Part shown: piece by piece, positions 49,829-58,432 of the stretch
How positions within the stretch are numbered: the stretch's first letter is position 1
Layout: every line of letters starts with the position of its first letter
DNA from: Gordonia hirsuta DSM 44140 = NBRC 16056
GTDB lineage: Bacteria > Actinomycetota > Actinomycetes > Mycobacteriales > Mycobacteriaceae
Direction: 5' to 3'
Assembly (NCBI RefSeq): GCF_000333015.1
Contig: NZ_BANT01000008.1
Location: forward strand, 62,001-126,000
Length of the DNA: 64,000 nucleotides
The notes under the pieces: model-generated
Seen by the model: only the letters and a program-made list of their open reading frames with translations
What the model was told of the DNA's origin: nothing
The model's database searches: none
Made by a program: the position numbers and the translations under genes

Positions 49829-50320
49829 ATGGCTGATTCTTCGTTTGACGTGGTGAGCAAGGTCGACCGCCAGGAGGTCGACAACGCCCTCAACCAGGCC
49901 GCCAAGGAACTGTCGCAGCGCTACGACTTCCGCGGCACCAACACCGGATTGGACTGGTCCGGCGAGGACAAGATCGTGATCACCTCCGACGCCGAGGAGC
50001 GTGCGCTGGCCGGGCTGGAGGTGTTCCGGGAGAAGCTGATCCGCCGGGACATCTCGCTGAAGGCCTTCGACGCCGGCGAACCAGTGGCCTCGGGCAAGAC
50101 CTTCAAGATCACCGGTGAGATCGTGCAGGGTATCGACTCCGAGCACGCCAAGAAGATCGCCAAGAAGATCCGCGACGAGGGTCCCAAGGGCGTCAAGGCA
50201 CAGATCCAGGGCGACGAGCTGCGGGTCTCATCGAAGAAGCGCGATGACCTGCAGGCGGTGATCGCCCTGCTCAAGGGCGAGGACTTCGGTATCGCGCTGC
50301 AGTACGTCAACTACCGCTAG
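49829..50320 (+). CDS. yajQ: YajQ/UPF0234 family nucleotide-binding protein
   Basis: A 163-residue protein with two ferredoxin-like domains. The N terminus [22 protein letters not shown] and the end [17 protein letters not shown] are hallmarks of the family. In Xanthomonas a member binds c-di-GMP; role in actinobacteria is unclear. The ATG at 49829 gives the conserved N terminus. Its last 14 bases overlap the end of the convergent esterase gene. Confidence 0.92.
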   Translation: MADSSFDVVSKVDRQEVDNALNQAAKELSQRYDFRGTNTGLDWSGEDKIVITSDAEERALAGLEVFREKLIRRDISLKAFDAGEPVASGKTFKITGEIVQGIDSEHAKKIAKKIRDEGPKGVKAQIQGDELRVSSKKRDDLQAVIALLKGEDFGIALQYVNYR

Positions 50321-51509
50321 AGATGCCGGGCAGGTCCTCGGCCGGATCCTCGCGCCGGGCCGCACGCAGTCTGCGTTCCACACGCCGGGACCGCCAGTGC
50401 GTCGGGACGGCACCGGGGTCGGCGGCCACGGTGCGGGCGGTGAAGTCACGGACCGCTCCGTAGGTGCGTAGCGAGGCCTCCGCCCAGGGCATCAGGATCG
50501 GGTAGACGTGGAACATCCCCGGCTCCTCGATACCCTCCACATCCACTCCGGCGCCGTCGAGCCGGTCGACGAAGTCGCGGATGCCGTCGCGGAACATCTC
50601 ATCGTGCCCCCACGACACCAGGGTCGGCGGAAACCACTCCGGATCGGTCTCCCCACGGCCCAGGGAGACCCGCTCGTCATCGGGTGAGACCCCCTTGAGA
50701 TAGGCCGTCACCGGGATGTTCCACGGCAGCACATCGCACTGCGCGTTCTCGTTGATCGACGGATAGTCCAGCACCAGATCCACCTGCGGTGAGAACAGCA
50801 CCAGAGCGGCCGGCATCGGCTCATCCTGCTCGTGCAGGTGGGTGATCAGCGATACCGCCAGTCCTCCGCCGCCGGAGTCACCGGCGACGACGATGTGTTC
50901 GGGATCGGCTCCACGCATCCGCAGACCGCGATAGACGCGGGCGGCGTCGTGCACACCCGCCGGGAACGGATACTCCGGTGCCTTGCGATAGTCGACGACG
51001 AAGACCTCGGCGCCGGTGACCCGCACCAGCGAGGCCACGAACGCCGAATACATCATCGGCGTGGTGCCCACATAGCCGCCGCCCGGCAGATACAGCAGGG
51101 TCGCCCGGATCGGGGCGCGCTGGGCCGGATCGGGCACGTAGCTCTCCGAACTGGCGCGGGCGCGGCACCAGACCCCAGGCACCCCGGCGACCACGTCGTC
51201 GCTCAGTTCGACGTCGTTGAGCAGTTCCACCACCGGCGACATGGCCACCCGGCACAGGTCGTCGATCACCTTCTCCACCGAGCGGAACTCGTCGATCGGC
51301 AGGCCCGTGAGGTATCCCATGAAGGAGCGGATCGTCTGCCGGGTCACCGCCTGCCCCACGTTGCCGACCAGCGTCGACGGTCCACGCCAGGGGTGCCGGA
51401 ACGGGACCTGCGCCAGCCCAGTCAGCATGCTGGCGGCCAATCCGGCAACGCTCAGCGCGGTGACCGGGGCCGACGCGGTCTGCACTTCCGGACGTTCGGC
51501 CATCACCAT
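50307..51509 (-). CDS. HSL-type alpha/beta hydrolase with altered oxyanion motif
   Basis: A 400-residue esterase-like protein. An N-terminal helical stretch of about 130 residues precedes the hydrolase core. The usual HGGG oxyanion motif appears as YLPGGGYVG, with Pro in place of His, and the nucleophile motif as VAGDSGGGG. The Asp is probably in [14 protein letters not shown] and His in GMFHVYPI. Similar changes occur in some mycobacterial Lip proteins. The substrate is unknown. The gene overlaps yajQ tail to tail by 14 nt. Confidence 0.82.
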   Translation of the reverse strand: MVMAERPEVQTASAPVTALSVAGLAASMLTGLAQVPFRHPWRGPSTLVGNVGQAVTRQTIRSFMGYLTGLPIDEFRSVEKVIDDLCRVAMSPVVELLNDVELSDDVVAGVPGVWCRARASSESYVPDPAQRAPIRATLLYLPGGGYVGTTPMMYSAFVASLVRVTGAEVFVVDYRKAPEYPFPAGVHDAARVYRGLRMRGADPEHIVVAGDSGGGGLAVSLITHLHEQDEPMPAALVLFSPQVDLVLDYPSINENAQCDVLPWNIPVTAYLKGVSPDDERVSLGRGETDPEWFPPTLVSWGHDEMFRDGIRDFVDRLDGAGVDVEGIEEPGMFHVYPILMPWAEASLRTYGAVRDFTARTVAADPGAVPTHWRSRRVERRLRAARREDPAEDLPGISSGS

Positions 51510-51565
51510 GAGACCGAGTCTAGGGCAGCCGCCTCACAGGTACTTCTGGCCGCCGCGCCGGCGTC

Positions 51566-53281
51566 CTAGGGCACCAGCGCTGCCCGCAAATCACGTTTCA
51601 AGAGCTTGCCGACCGGATTGCGCGGCAGGACCGGCAGCACTTCCAGGCTTTCGGGCAGCTTGTACGACGCGATCTGGCGCTGTTTCAAAAAGGACACCAG
51701 TTCGGGTAGTTCCAGTGCCGACTCCGGCTGGAGCGACAGCACTACATGTACACGTTCTCCCATCACCTCGCACGGACGACCGATCACCGCGACCTCAGCG
51801 ACCGCCGGGTGTGCACTGATCAGCGCTTCGAGCTCTGCCGGGGCGATGTTCATTCCGCCACGGACGATGAGGTCCTTGGCCCGATCCACATAGCGCAGGT
51901 ACTGGTTGTGTTCTCCTTCGATCTGGAACAGTTCGCCGCTGCGCAGAAACCCTTCATCATCGAAGGGGCTGGCCAGTTGCTCACCGTTGAGGTATCCGGC
52001 AAAAACCATCGGACCGTCGATGTGCAGCTCGCCGACCCGTCCCGGTTCGGTGATCTCCTCGCCGGTGTCCTGGTCGACCAGCTTCAGGGTGATCCACTCG
52101 CTGACCCTCGAGGCCCAGGTGATTCCCGGGGCACCGTAACGGGGGAAGTACCTGGCGCGGTCATCCGGATCCGGGAAATCCTCCGGGCTCGACAGCAAAC
52201 CGATGCCCTCGTTGGAGCCGAAGAAGTTGATCACCGCGATCCCCATCTCCTCCTGCCAGCCGCGCACGGTCACCGGCTGCAGCGGAGCCGACCCGGAGCC
52301 GACCCGGCTCAGGCTCGACAGATCCAATCGGCTGCGCAGTTCTTCGTTGCGCAACAACATCAGCAGCAGGGCAGGTGGAGCGACGGTGTAGGTGACCTTC
52401 TCGGCAACAATCTGCCCGAAGAAGGTCGAGGCGTCGAACGGCTGATGCTGCACCAGCGTCGCCCCGGTGTGCAGCCACGGAAGGAGCTTGCCCACGAAGG
52501 CTGCCATGTTGATCATCGGGAACGGATTCAACAGGACGTCATCGCCGGTGAGTCGGGGGGCGTCGACCCCGGCCCAGGCGAAGGAGAGCCAATCGTAGTG
52601 GGCCCGAGGCACTCCCTTGGGGGCGCTCTCGGTCCCCGACGTCCAGCAGATGGTGAGAGCATGGTTCGGGTCAGCGACGTAATCGTGCGCTGCCACCCGC
52701 TCCCGGTCCGCGGCCCCAGCCGGTGCCGACACAATGGCGACGGCGCCGTCCACGGGCTCGGCGGCCGGTTCAGCGGTCAGCGTCGCCACGAACTTCAGAT
52801 TCGGTAGGCACTCGGCCAGCGCCAGAGCCTCGGCCGCAGTCTCCCGATCCCCGAAGTGCGGAACGGTCACCATCGCCGCGAAATCAGCAGCGACACCCAT
52901 CGTGACGATCTCGTACTCGCGATACTGCATGGCCAACGGCGAGACCACAGCGCCGATCCGCCAGGCGGCCAGATACAACTCCACCAGTTCGATCCCGTTC
53001 GGCATATGCACGCCGATCACATCGAAGGGCTCGATCCCGGCATCGAGCAGCCGAGCAGCTAGGGCAGTGACCTCGTCGTCGAGTTCACGCCAGGTCAGCC
53101 GGCGCGGGGCGGTGCCGACCAGTTCGAGGTTGTTCGCCGGATCGACCAGTGCCACTGCATCGGGGCGTTCGGCGACCCGGTCGGTGAAGACCTGGTCGAT
53201 GGTCGCATCGGTCCACGCGCCGGTCTTGCGGAAACGGGCGATCTTGTCGGGGCCGTACAGGCCCTGTGTCAGGTCAGGCAT
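51566..53281 (-). CDS. AMP-dependent acyl/aryl-CoA ligase, last gene of the catabolic cluster
   Basis: A 571-residue ANL ligase. P-loop TICWTSGTESAPKGV, A5 motif NFFGSNEGIGLL, and C-terminal hinge with RAKDLIVRGGMNIAPAELE and Lys in NPVGKLLKR are present. The A7 motif, usually TGD or SGD, reads FLRSGELFQIEG: Glu replaces the Asp that holds the ribose of AMP. It is the last minus-strand gene of a run of four. Its start overlaps the stop of the upstream flavoenzyme gene. It probably activates a carboxylic intermediate of the pathway; the substrate is unknown. Confidence 0.88.
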   Translation of the reverse strand: MPDLTQGLYGPDKIARFRKTGAWTDATIDQVFTDRVAERPDAVALVDPANNLELVGTAPRRLTWRELDDEVTALAARLLDAGIEPFDVIGVHMPNGIELVELYLAAWRIGAVVSPLAMQYREYEIVTMGVAADFAAMVTVPHFGDRETAAEALALAECLPNLKFVATLTAEPAAEPVDGAVAIVSAPAGAADRERVAAHDYVADPNHALTICWTSGTESAPKGVPRAHYDWLSFAWAGVDAPRLTGDDVLLNPFPMINMAAFVGKLLPWLHTGATLVQHQPFDASTFFGQIVAEKVTYTVAPPALLLMLLRNEELRSRLDLSSLSRVGSGSAPLQPVTVRGWQEEMGIAVINFFGSNEGIGLLSSPEDFPDPDDRARYFPRYGAPGITWASRVSEWITLKLVDQDTGEEITEPGRVGELHIDGPMVFAGYLNGEQLASPFDDEGFLRSGELFQIEGEHNQYLRYVDRAKDLIVRGGMNIAPAELEALISAHPAVAEVAVIGRPCEVMGERVHVVLSLQPESALELPELVSFLKQRQIASYKLPESLEVLPVLPRNPVGKLLKRDLRAALVP

Positions 53282-54239
53282 AACAGATTCCTTCGAGGGT
53301 GCGAGAAGCCAACCGCGATACGGCCTGGCTGTATTGAGCGGAGAGGTCGGCGACGATGTCGGCCACGGGAGTCACGGCGGTCACGGCACCGACGCCCTGG
53401 CCCGCGGCCCACAGGTCTTTCCAGCGCCGGGCAGCATCCGGGCCGGCGGAATAGCTGCGGTCAGGAGTCGTATCGCCGAGTGCGTCGGGATCGATGCCGT
53501 TGGCGCGTAGACTCGGCCGCAGCCACGACGCCGGCGTCCCGGTGATTCCGGCACTGACGATCAGGTCGTCAGCCTCAGAATCGACGACCATCTGCTTGTA
53601 GCCGGCCACTGCCATGCTCTCGGTCGCGGCAAGGAATCTGGTCCCGAGATAGACCAGGTCGGCACCGGCAGCGACCGCGCCGGCGACACCGTAGCCGTCG
53701 CCGATTCCGCCCCCGACGATGAGCAGGCCGTCGAAGAAGGACCGCACCGCCGCGGTGAAGGCGAACGGCGAGAGCGCGCCGGTATGGCCACCAGCCCCGG
53801 CCGAGATGCAAGCCAACCCGTCAGCTCCCGCCGCGGCGGCCTTGCGCGCCAGCGGCACGTCGGCCACGTCCGCGATCACCATGCCTCCGTATCCGTGCAC
53901 CACGTCCAGGACCGGTGCTGGTGAGCCCAGCGCAGTGATCACCAGAGGCGGGCGGTACCGCGCGACCAGCGCCAGGTCGTCGGCCAGCCGCGCATTGGTG
54001 CGGTGAGTGACCAGGTTGACCGCCCACGGGAGGACCCTGCCATCGGCGTCGGTCAGCGCCTCGGAGATCTGGGCGAGCCAATACTCCAGGTCGTCGGCGG
54101 TCCGGCAGTTCTGGGTAGGCAGGGCCCCGATGATTCCTGCTCGACCGGCAGCGATCACCAGCTCTGGCCCGGACACCAGGAACATCGGGGCGGCAATGAC
54201 GGGCACTTGGAGCTCACCGAACAACGTGGGACGACTCAC
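53274..54239 (-). CDS. Nitronate monooxygenase family flavoenzyme
   Basis: A 321-residue TIM-barrel FMN enzyme of the NMO/2-nitropropane dioxygenase family. It has PVIAAPMFLVSGPELVIAAGRAG, ISAGAGGHTG at the phosphate/substrate region, and GGGIGDGYGVAGAVAAGADLVYLGTRFLA at the FMN-phosphate site. Many family members act as enoyl-type or other flavin oxidases rather than on nitronates. Overlaps the carotenoid oxygenase gene by 4 nt and the ligase gene by 8 nt, so it is an operon member. Confidence 0.88.
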   Translation of the reverse strand: MSRPTLFGELQVPVIAAPMFLVSGPELVIAAGRAGIIGALPTQNCRTADDLEYWLAQISEALTDADGRVLPWAVNLVTHRTNARLADDLALVARYRPPLVITALGSPAPVLDVVHGYGGMVIADVADVPLARKAAAAGADGLACISAGAGGHTGALSPFAFTAAVRSFFDGLLIVGGGIGDGYGVAGAVAAGADLVYLGTRFLAATESMAVAGYKQMVVDSEADDLIVSAGITGTPASWLRPSLRANGIDPDALGDTTPDRSYSAGPDAARRWKDLWAAGQGVGAVTAVTPVADIVADLSAQYSQAVSRLASRTLEGICYA

Positions 54240-55756
54240 AGCTCCACCGCCTCTGCGGCGGACTCGGCGGTCCGCCAGCGCCGCAGTTCCGCACCAGGAG
54301 CCCAGGTGGAGTGGGTGCCCGAGGACACCCGTTCGGGCAGCTTCACCCGGCAGACCGGACCGTCAGCCAGCCGGGCAGCGTCGAAGACCACACCGTAGGA
54401 GGCGTCCTCGTTGACATCGGTGGTGATGGTGACCAAGTAAGCTTCGTCTTCAGCGGTGGCACCGACCTTCGGCGCAACGGAGGTCTCACTGGCAAAGACA
54501 CCCTCGTCGAGGCGAAAGTGCTCTTCGGCACCGGTGTGCAGGTCGTGCCGTACCAACCCGTTGAACAGGAACCAACCGGGCTTTCCCGTCGCTGCGTAGG
54601 CATAGCGGTAGTCGGTGGTCGCGAAGTCCGCGTTCATCATTCCGAACTCGCTGACAGTGTCGGTGAGGGATTCCTCTCGCACCGCTCCGGTCACCAGGTC
54701 GAACCGCCAGCGGTGCAGCCGCGTCTGCATTTGATCCAGTGCAAGATACCGGAACGGACGCAGTCGAGCGTCGACCTCGGTTCCGCTCGGCTCTGGATCA
54801 TGCTGGAAGAAGCCGTCGAGCACGATCTCATCGCCTTCCTCGAAGGCGTTGACGAAGTGCAGCACGTACGTGGGGTCGGCTTCGAACCAGCGCACCTGAG
54901 ATGCGTCGCCACGACGCGGCAGGACCGCGAAGCGCGACGGTATCCCGGGGTGGAGCCGCGGAACATGATGGCCGGCGCGAAGCATCTCAGCGTCCCAGAA
55001 CAACGGGAAGTCGTTGAGGATCACGTAGTTCTCGGTGAAAGCCATATCGTGCGGAAGCCGCGGTCCGGGCAGCTCCACGGGCACGTAGTGCACCAGGTCG
55101 TTATTGGCGTCGACCACGCCGTAATGCATGTACGGGGCATCCTTGCCGTAGTTGAAGAACAGGAGTTCACCGGCCCGGTCATCGTTCTTCGGATGTGCCG
55201 ATACCCCCACCTCGCGGGGAAAGGCCCCGTTGAAGTCAGCACGCCCAAGCGACCTGCCGGTGATCGGATCCATCCGGTACAAATCACCGCACTGGTAGTA
55301 GCTGGTCAGCGCTTCACCGCGGAAGACAGTGACATCGGTGCTAGAGGAGTCTTTGAGGAAGCCGCGGGCACCGACACCATCGGTGCGACCCGCCGATTCG
55401 GGTGCCTCGGAGATACCCGCCCACAGGGAACGGCCCGCCTCTTGTTCAGCAGCCAAGCCGTCGGTGCGCACGAAACGATTGCGGTAAAAGGCCTTTCCAT
55501 CCCGAAAGCCGACCATGTGCACCATGCCGTCGCCATCGAAGGGGTGATAACGCGAGATCGGTAGATGCAGCGGATTCTCGGTGTTCCGCAGGTACACACC
55601 GTCGAGGTCGGCGGGGATCGAGCCCTCTACCACTTCCAGGTCGTCCGCGTTCCACTCACTTTGCTGCGGCCGCCATGCACCGGTCCGATAGGGGTGGTCG
55701 TCGTCTTCGGGGATGGTGGTGATCATTCGTTCCACCAGGTCCACACTGGTCACCAT
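54236..55756 (-). CDS. Carotenoid/stilbene-cleaving dioxygenase family protein
   Basis: A 506-residue RPE65/CCD-family non-heme iron dioxygenase, which splits conjugated double bonds. The four iron-ligand His residues are seen in SAHPKND, LPHDMAFTENY, VLHFVNAFEEGD and SGTHSTW. The family start GVYLRNTENPL and YHPFDGDGMVHMV are clear. In this cluster with CoA ligase and thiolases the substrate may be an aryl-alkene or apocarotenoid rather than a C40 carotenoid; no carotenoid genes are nearby. The ATG at 55756 follows AAGGAG. Confidence 0.9.
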   Translation of the reverse strand: MVTSVDLVERMITTIPEDDDHPYRTGAWRPQQSEWNADDLEVVEGSIPADLDGVYLRNTENPLHLPISRYHPFDGDGMVHMVGFRDGKAFYRNRFVRTDGLAAEQEAGRSLWAGISEAPESAGRTDGVGARGFLKDSSSTDVTVFRGEALTSYYQCGDLYRMDPITGRSLGRADFNGAFPREVGVSAHPKNDDRAGELLFFNYGKDAPYMHYGVVDANNDLVHYVPVELPGPRLPHDMAFTENYVILNDFPLFWDAEMLRAGHHVPRLHPGIPSRFAVLPRRGDASQVRWFEADPTYVLHFVNAFEEGDEIVLDGFFQHDPEPSGTEVDARLRPFRYLALDQMQTRLHRWRFDLVTGAVREESLTDTVSEFGMMNADFATTDYRYAYAATGKPGWFLFNGLVRHDLHTGAEEHFRLDEGVFASETSVAPKVGATAEDEAYLVTITTDVNEDASYGVVFDAARLADGPVCRVKLPERVSSGTHSTWAPGAELRRWRTAESAAEAVEL

Positions 55757-55820
55757 GGGTTTCTCCTTGTCAGAAAGTCTGCTGTCACAGATACGGTCGT
55801 CATGACTTGATCGTCGGGGC

Positions 55821-57032
55821 TCACTCACCGACCCCGGCGCACACCAGCGTCACGCAGGTCGCGGTACTGCCGCCGAAGTTGACGGTGCCAAAGGTCTGGG
55901 CGCCGTCGATCTGCATCTCGCCGGCTCGCCCGGAGACTTGAGCAGCCGCATCGAGCAGCATGCGGATACCGCTGGCACCTACCGGGTGACCGCCGCCGAG
56001 CAATCCGCCGCTGGGATTGATCGGAAGGCGTCCGTCACGTTCGATCACCCCGTCCTCGATCGCCTGCCATGAGCGGCCGGGCTCGGTAAGCCCGAGATGG
56101 TCGATGGTCAAGTACTCGCTCATCGTGAAGCAGTCGTGAATCTCCATACCGTCCAGATCGTCGAGACCGACCTGGGCTCGGTCCATCGCTGAAGTGATCG
56201 CAGCCCGCAGATGCGGCAGCATGTATGGCGAGCCCTCGCGCCGGCCCAGCTTGCTCTCCAGCGACAGCCCAGCCGTGGTGTGGCCCCAGCCGGAGACCTC
56301 CGCCCACGGGCGTCGCCCCGGGTTCGCTCGCAAGTAGCGGTCACTGACCAGCACCACTCCGGCGCCGCCATCGGTGATCTGACTGCAGTCCAGGCGGCGC
56401 AGCCGGCCTTCCACTGCCGGGTTGGCCGCATCGTCGGCACCGAAGACGAGTCCGGTCCAGTCGCGGGTCTGTGCGTTCGGGTTGCTACGCGCATTTCCGA
56501 AGTTAATCTCCGCGATTCGATGCAGATGGGAATCATCGAGGCCGTACCGGTCGTCGTAGACCTCTGCCATCTCGGCGAACATGTATGGCCACATGAATTT
56601 GGCTTGGCCGCCCTCGTGGCCCACCCATGCCGCCGCGCCCATGTAGGCCGCTGCTTTGTCACCGGGCACGGTCTTCTCCAGTTCCACACCCAACACCAAC
56701 GCGACGTCGTAATCGCCGGCCCGCAAGTCCGCCATCGCGGCCAGCAGCGCCGTGCCGCCGGAGGCGCAGGCCGCCTCGTGACGGGTGGCCGGCACACCCC
56801 ACAGTTCCGAGCACACCGTCGCCGGCATCGCCCCGAGATGTCCCTGTCCGGTGAAGAGTTCCCCGAAGGCATTGCCCACGTGGATCACGCCGATATCAGT
56901 CGGATCGATCGCGGCCGCAGCACACGTGCCCTCGATCACTTCACGAGTCAAATCAGCGAAGTCGTGACCTTCGCGCACCCAATTACGCGCGAAATCCGTC
57001 TGATAGCCGCCTTGTATCCAGATGGAGGTCAT
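55821..57032 (-). CDS. SCP2-type thiolase / lipid-transfer-like protein
   Basis: A 403-residue thiolase-fold protein. The nucleophile Cys is in EAACASGGTA and the catalytic His in NPSGGLLGGGHPVGASG; EIHDCFTMSEY holds the SCP-x type central motif. The N-terminal FARNWVREGHDFADL and long loops match SCP2-thiolases, which cleave or condense beta-ketoacyl-CoA. It is the first gene behind the divergent promoter and precedes the carotenoid oxygenase gene by 64 nt. Confidence 0.88.
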   Translation of the reverse strand: MTSIWIQGGYQTDFARNWVREGHDFADLTREVIEGTCAAAAIDPTDIGVIHVGNAFGELFTGQGHLGAMPATVCSELWGVPATRHEAACASGGTALLAAMADLRAGDYDVALVLGVELEKTVPGDKAAAYMGAAAWVGHEGGQAKFMWPYMFAEMAEVYDDRYGLDDSHLHRIAEINFGNARSNPNAQTRDWTGLVFGADDAANPAVEGRLRRLDCSQITDGGAGVVLVSDRYLRANPGRRPWAEVSGWGHTTAGLSLESKLGRREGSPYMLPHLRAAITSAMDRAQVGLDDLDGMEIHDCFTMSEYLTIDHLGLTEPGRSWQAIEDGVIERDGRLPINPSGGLLGGGHPVGASGIRMLLDAAAQVSGRAGEMQIDGAQTFGTVNFGGSTATCVTLVCAGVGE

Positions 57033-57090
57033 GTCGTGGAAAGCCTTCTCTCGAGAATCACTTCGTTGCTTCGATCAAATGATGTGTGTC

Positions 57091-57118
57091 ACTATAGCTA
57101 TCAGAGCGACTCTGTCAA
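57091..57118 (-). promoter_or_regulatory. Strong sigma-A-like promoter with operator in the spacer
   Basis: On the minus strand TTGACA (plus 57113-57118), a 16-nt spacer, and TATAGT (plus 57091-57096). Inside the spacer lies the perfect inverted repeat CAGAG-cga-CTCTG (57102-57114). It lies in the 140-nt divergent gap, about 60 nt upstream of the SCP2-thiolase start. A repressor there would block RNA polymerase; the HxlR gene downstream on the other strand is the obvious candidate. Confidence 0.7.
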
Positions 57119-57172
57119 CTGAAGCTAGCGATTGTCTGTGGCTTCACCCCACCTCTGGAGGATCGTCAACCC

Positions 57173-58423
57173 ATGCCACCCACCGGACCGCAGGAAGCCT
57201 GGATCTTCGACTACGTCCGTACGCCGAGAGGCAAAGCGTCCCCGCGCGGCGGGCTCCACGCACACACCGCGACCGACCTGGTCGTACACCTGATGGAGGC
57301 GTTGACCGACCGTGGTCTCGATTCCAGTCAGGTGCAGGACGTGATCCTGGGCTGCGCCTCCCAGCTGAAGGAGCAAGGCGCGAACACAGCTCGTGTCAGC
57401 GCCCTGCTCGCCGGATGGGGATCGTCGGTACCGGGCATGATGGTCAACCGCTTCTGCGCCTCGGGTATCGACGCAGTCAGCGCCGCCGCAGCCAAGGTGC
57501 GCGCCGGGGACGCCGACCTGGTGGTGGCCGGTGGTGTGGAGACGGTCTCACGCGTGCCGATATTCTCCGACGGCGGCCCGCTGTGGAGCGATCCGGAGAT
57601 CGTCACCGAAATCGGTTCGATCCATATGGGAGTCGCCGCCGATCTCAACGCCACCCTGGCCGGTGTGACTCGAGAACAGTTAGACGCCTACGGCATGCGA
57701 TCACACCAGCGCGCCGCCCGCGCCTGGAGCGAGCAGCGCTTCGCTCGATCCGTGGTCCCGATGCCGGCCACCGGGGGCGAGGCCCTGACCACCGATGAGC
57801 TGGTCAGACCTCAGACCAACGCAGCCTCGCAAGCAGCCCTGGCACCGGCATTCGCGGAGATGGGTGCGGCCGGACAGGATGCACTGGTGCTCGCCGCCTT
57901 CGACCAGCTCGAGGCCGTCGAGCACCTGCACACCGTCGGCACTTCTCCGGCCATGGCCGACGGCGCCGCACTATTGGTGATCGGCACGCTGGAAGCGGGC
58001 TCCCGCGCCGGGCTGACCCCACGAGGACGTATCGTGGCCGGTGCCGCCGTGGCCGGCGATCCGGTCCGGATGTTGACCGCCGGGCAAGACGCGGTCCAGA
58101 CCGTGCTCAGCCGCAACGACGTCTCCGCCGCCGAGGTCTCCTGCTTCGAGTTCGCCGAAGCCTTCGCAGCCCTGTGTCTGCGCTTCGAGCAGGATATGGG
58201 TATCGATGTCGCCGCCGGCGATGACCGGCTGAACCCGAACGGCGGCACCATCGCGATGGGGCATGCCTTCGGCGCCACCGGCGCCGTTATGATCGGCGGC
58301 TGCCTGGAAGAGCTCGAGCATCGCAACGGACGGTGGGGGGTCGCCGCGGTGAGCGGTGCTGCCGGGCTGGGCAGTGCACTGCTGATCGAGCGCCCCGGCG
58401 GCGCGACCCCGGCTGCCGATTAG
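57173..58423 (+). CDS. Acetyl-CoA acyltransferase-like thiolase with altered active site
   Basis: A 416-residue thiolase. The nucleophile Cys is present in NRFCASGID and the catalytic His in NPNGGTIAMGHAFGATG. The normal NEAFA motif reads AEAFA (Asn replaced by Ala), and the C-terminal active-site Cys, expected in a CAAGGMG-like motif, is Ser in AVSGAAGLGSALLIER. Two of four catalytic residues of classical thiolases are therefore changed. It may do a different or partial reaction. It faces the minus-strand run across the shared promoter region and is followed by the HxlR gene after 9 nt. Confidence 0.85.
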   Translation: MPPTGPQEAWIFDYVRTPRGKASPRGGLHAHTATDLVVHLMEALTDRGLDSSQVQDVILGCASQLKEQGANTARVSALLAGWGSSVPGMMVNRFCASGIDAVSAAAAKVRAGDADLVVAGGVETVSRVPIFSDGGPLWSDPEIVTEIGSIHMGVAADLNATLAGVTREQLDAYGMRSHQRAARAWSEQRFARSVVPMPATGGEALTTDELVRPQTNAASQAALAPAFAEMGAAGQDALVLAAFDQLEAVEHLHTVGTSPAMADGAALLVIGTLEAGSRAGLTPRGRIVAGAAVAGDPVRMLTAGQDAVQTVLSRNDVSAAEVSCFEFAEAFAALCLRFEQDMGIDVAAGDDRLNPNGGTIAMGHAFGATGAVMIGGCLEELEHRNGRWGVAAVSGAAGLGSALLIERPGGATPAAD

Positions 58424-58432
58424 GCTTGTGCC

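Noticed and set aside
53274-54239. Enoyl-ACP reductase FabK
   Set aside because: NMO and FabK share the fold; context is catabolic and the motifs do not let me choose FabK.
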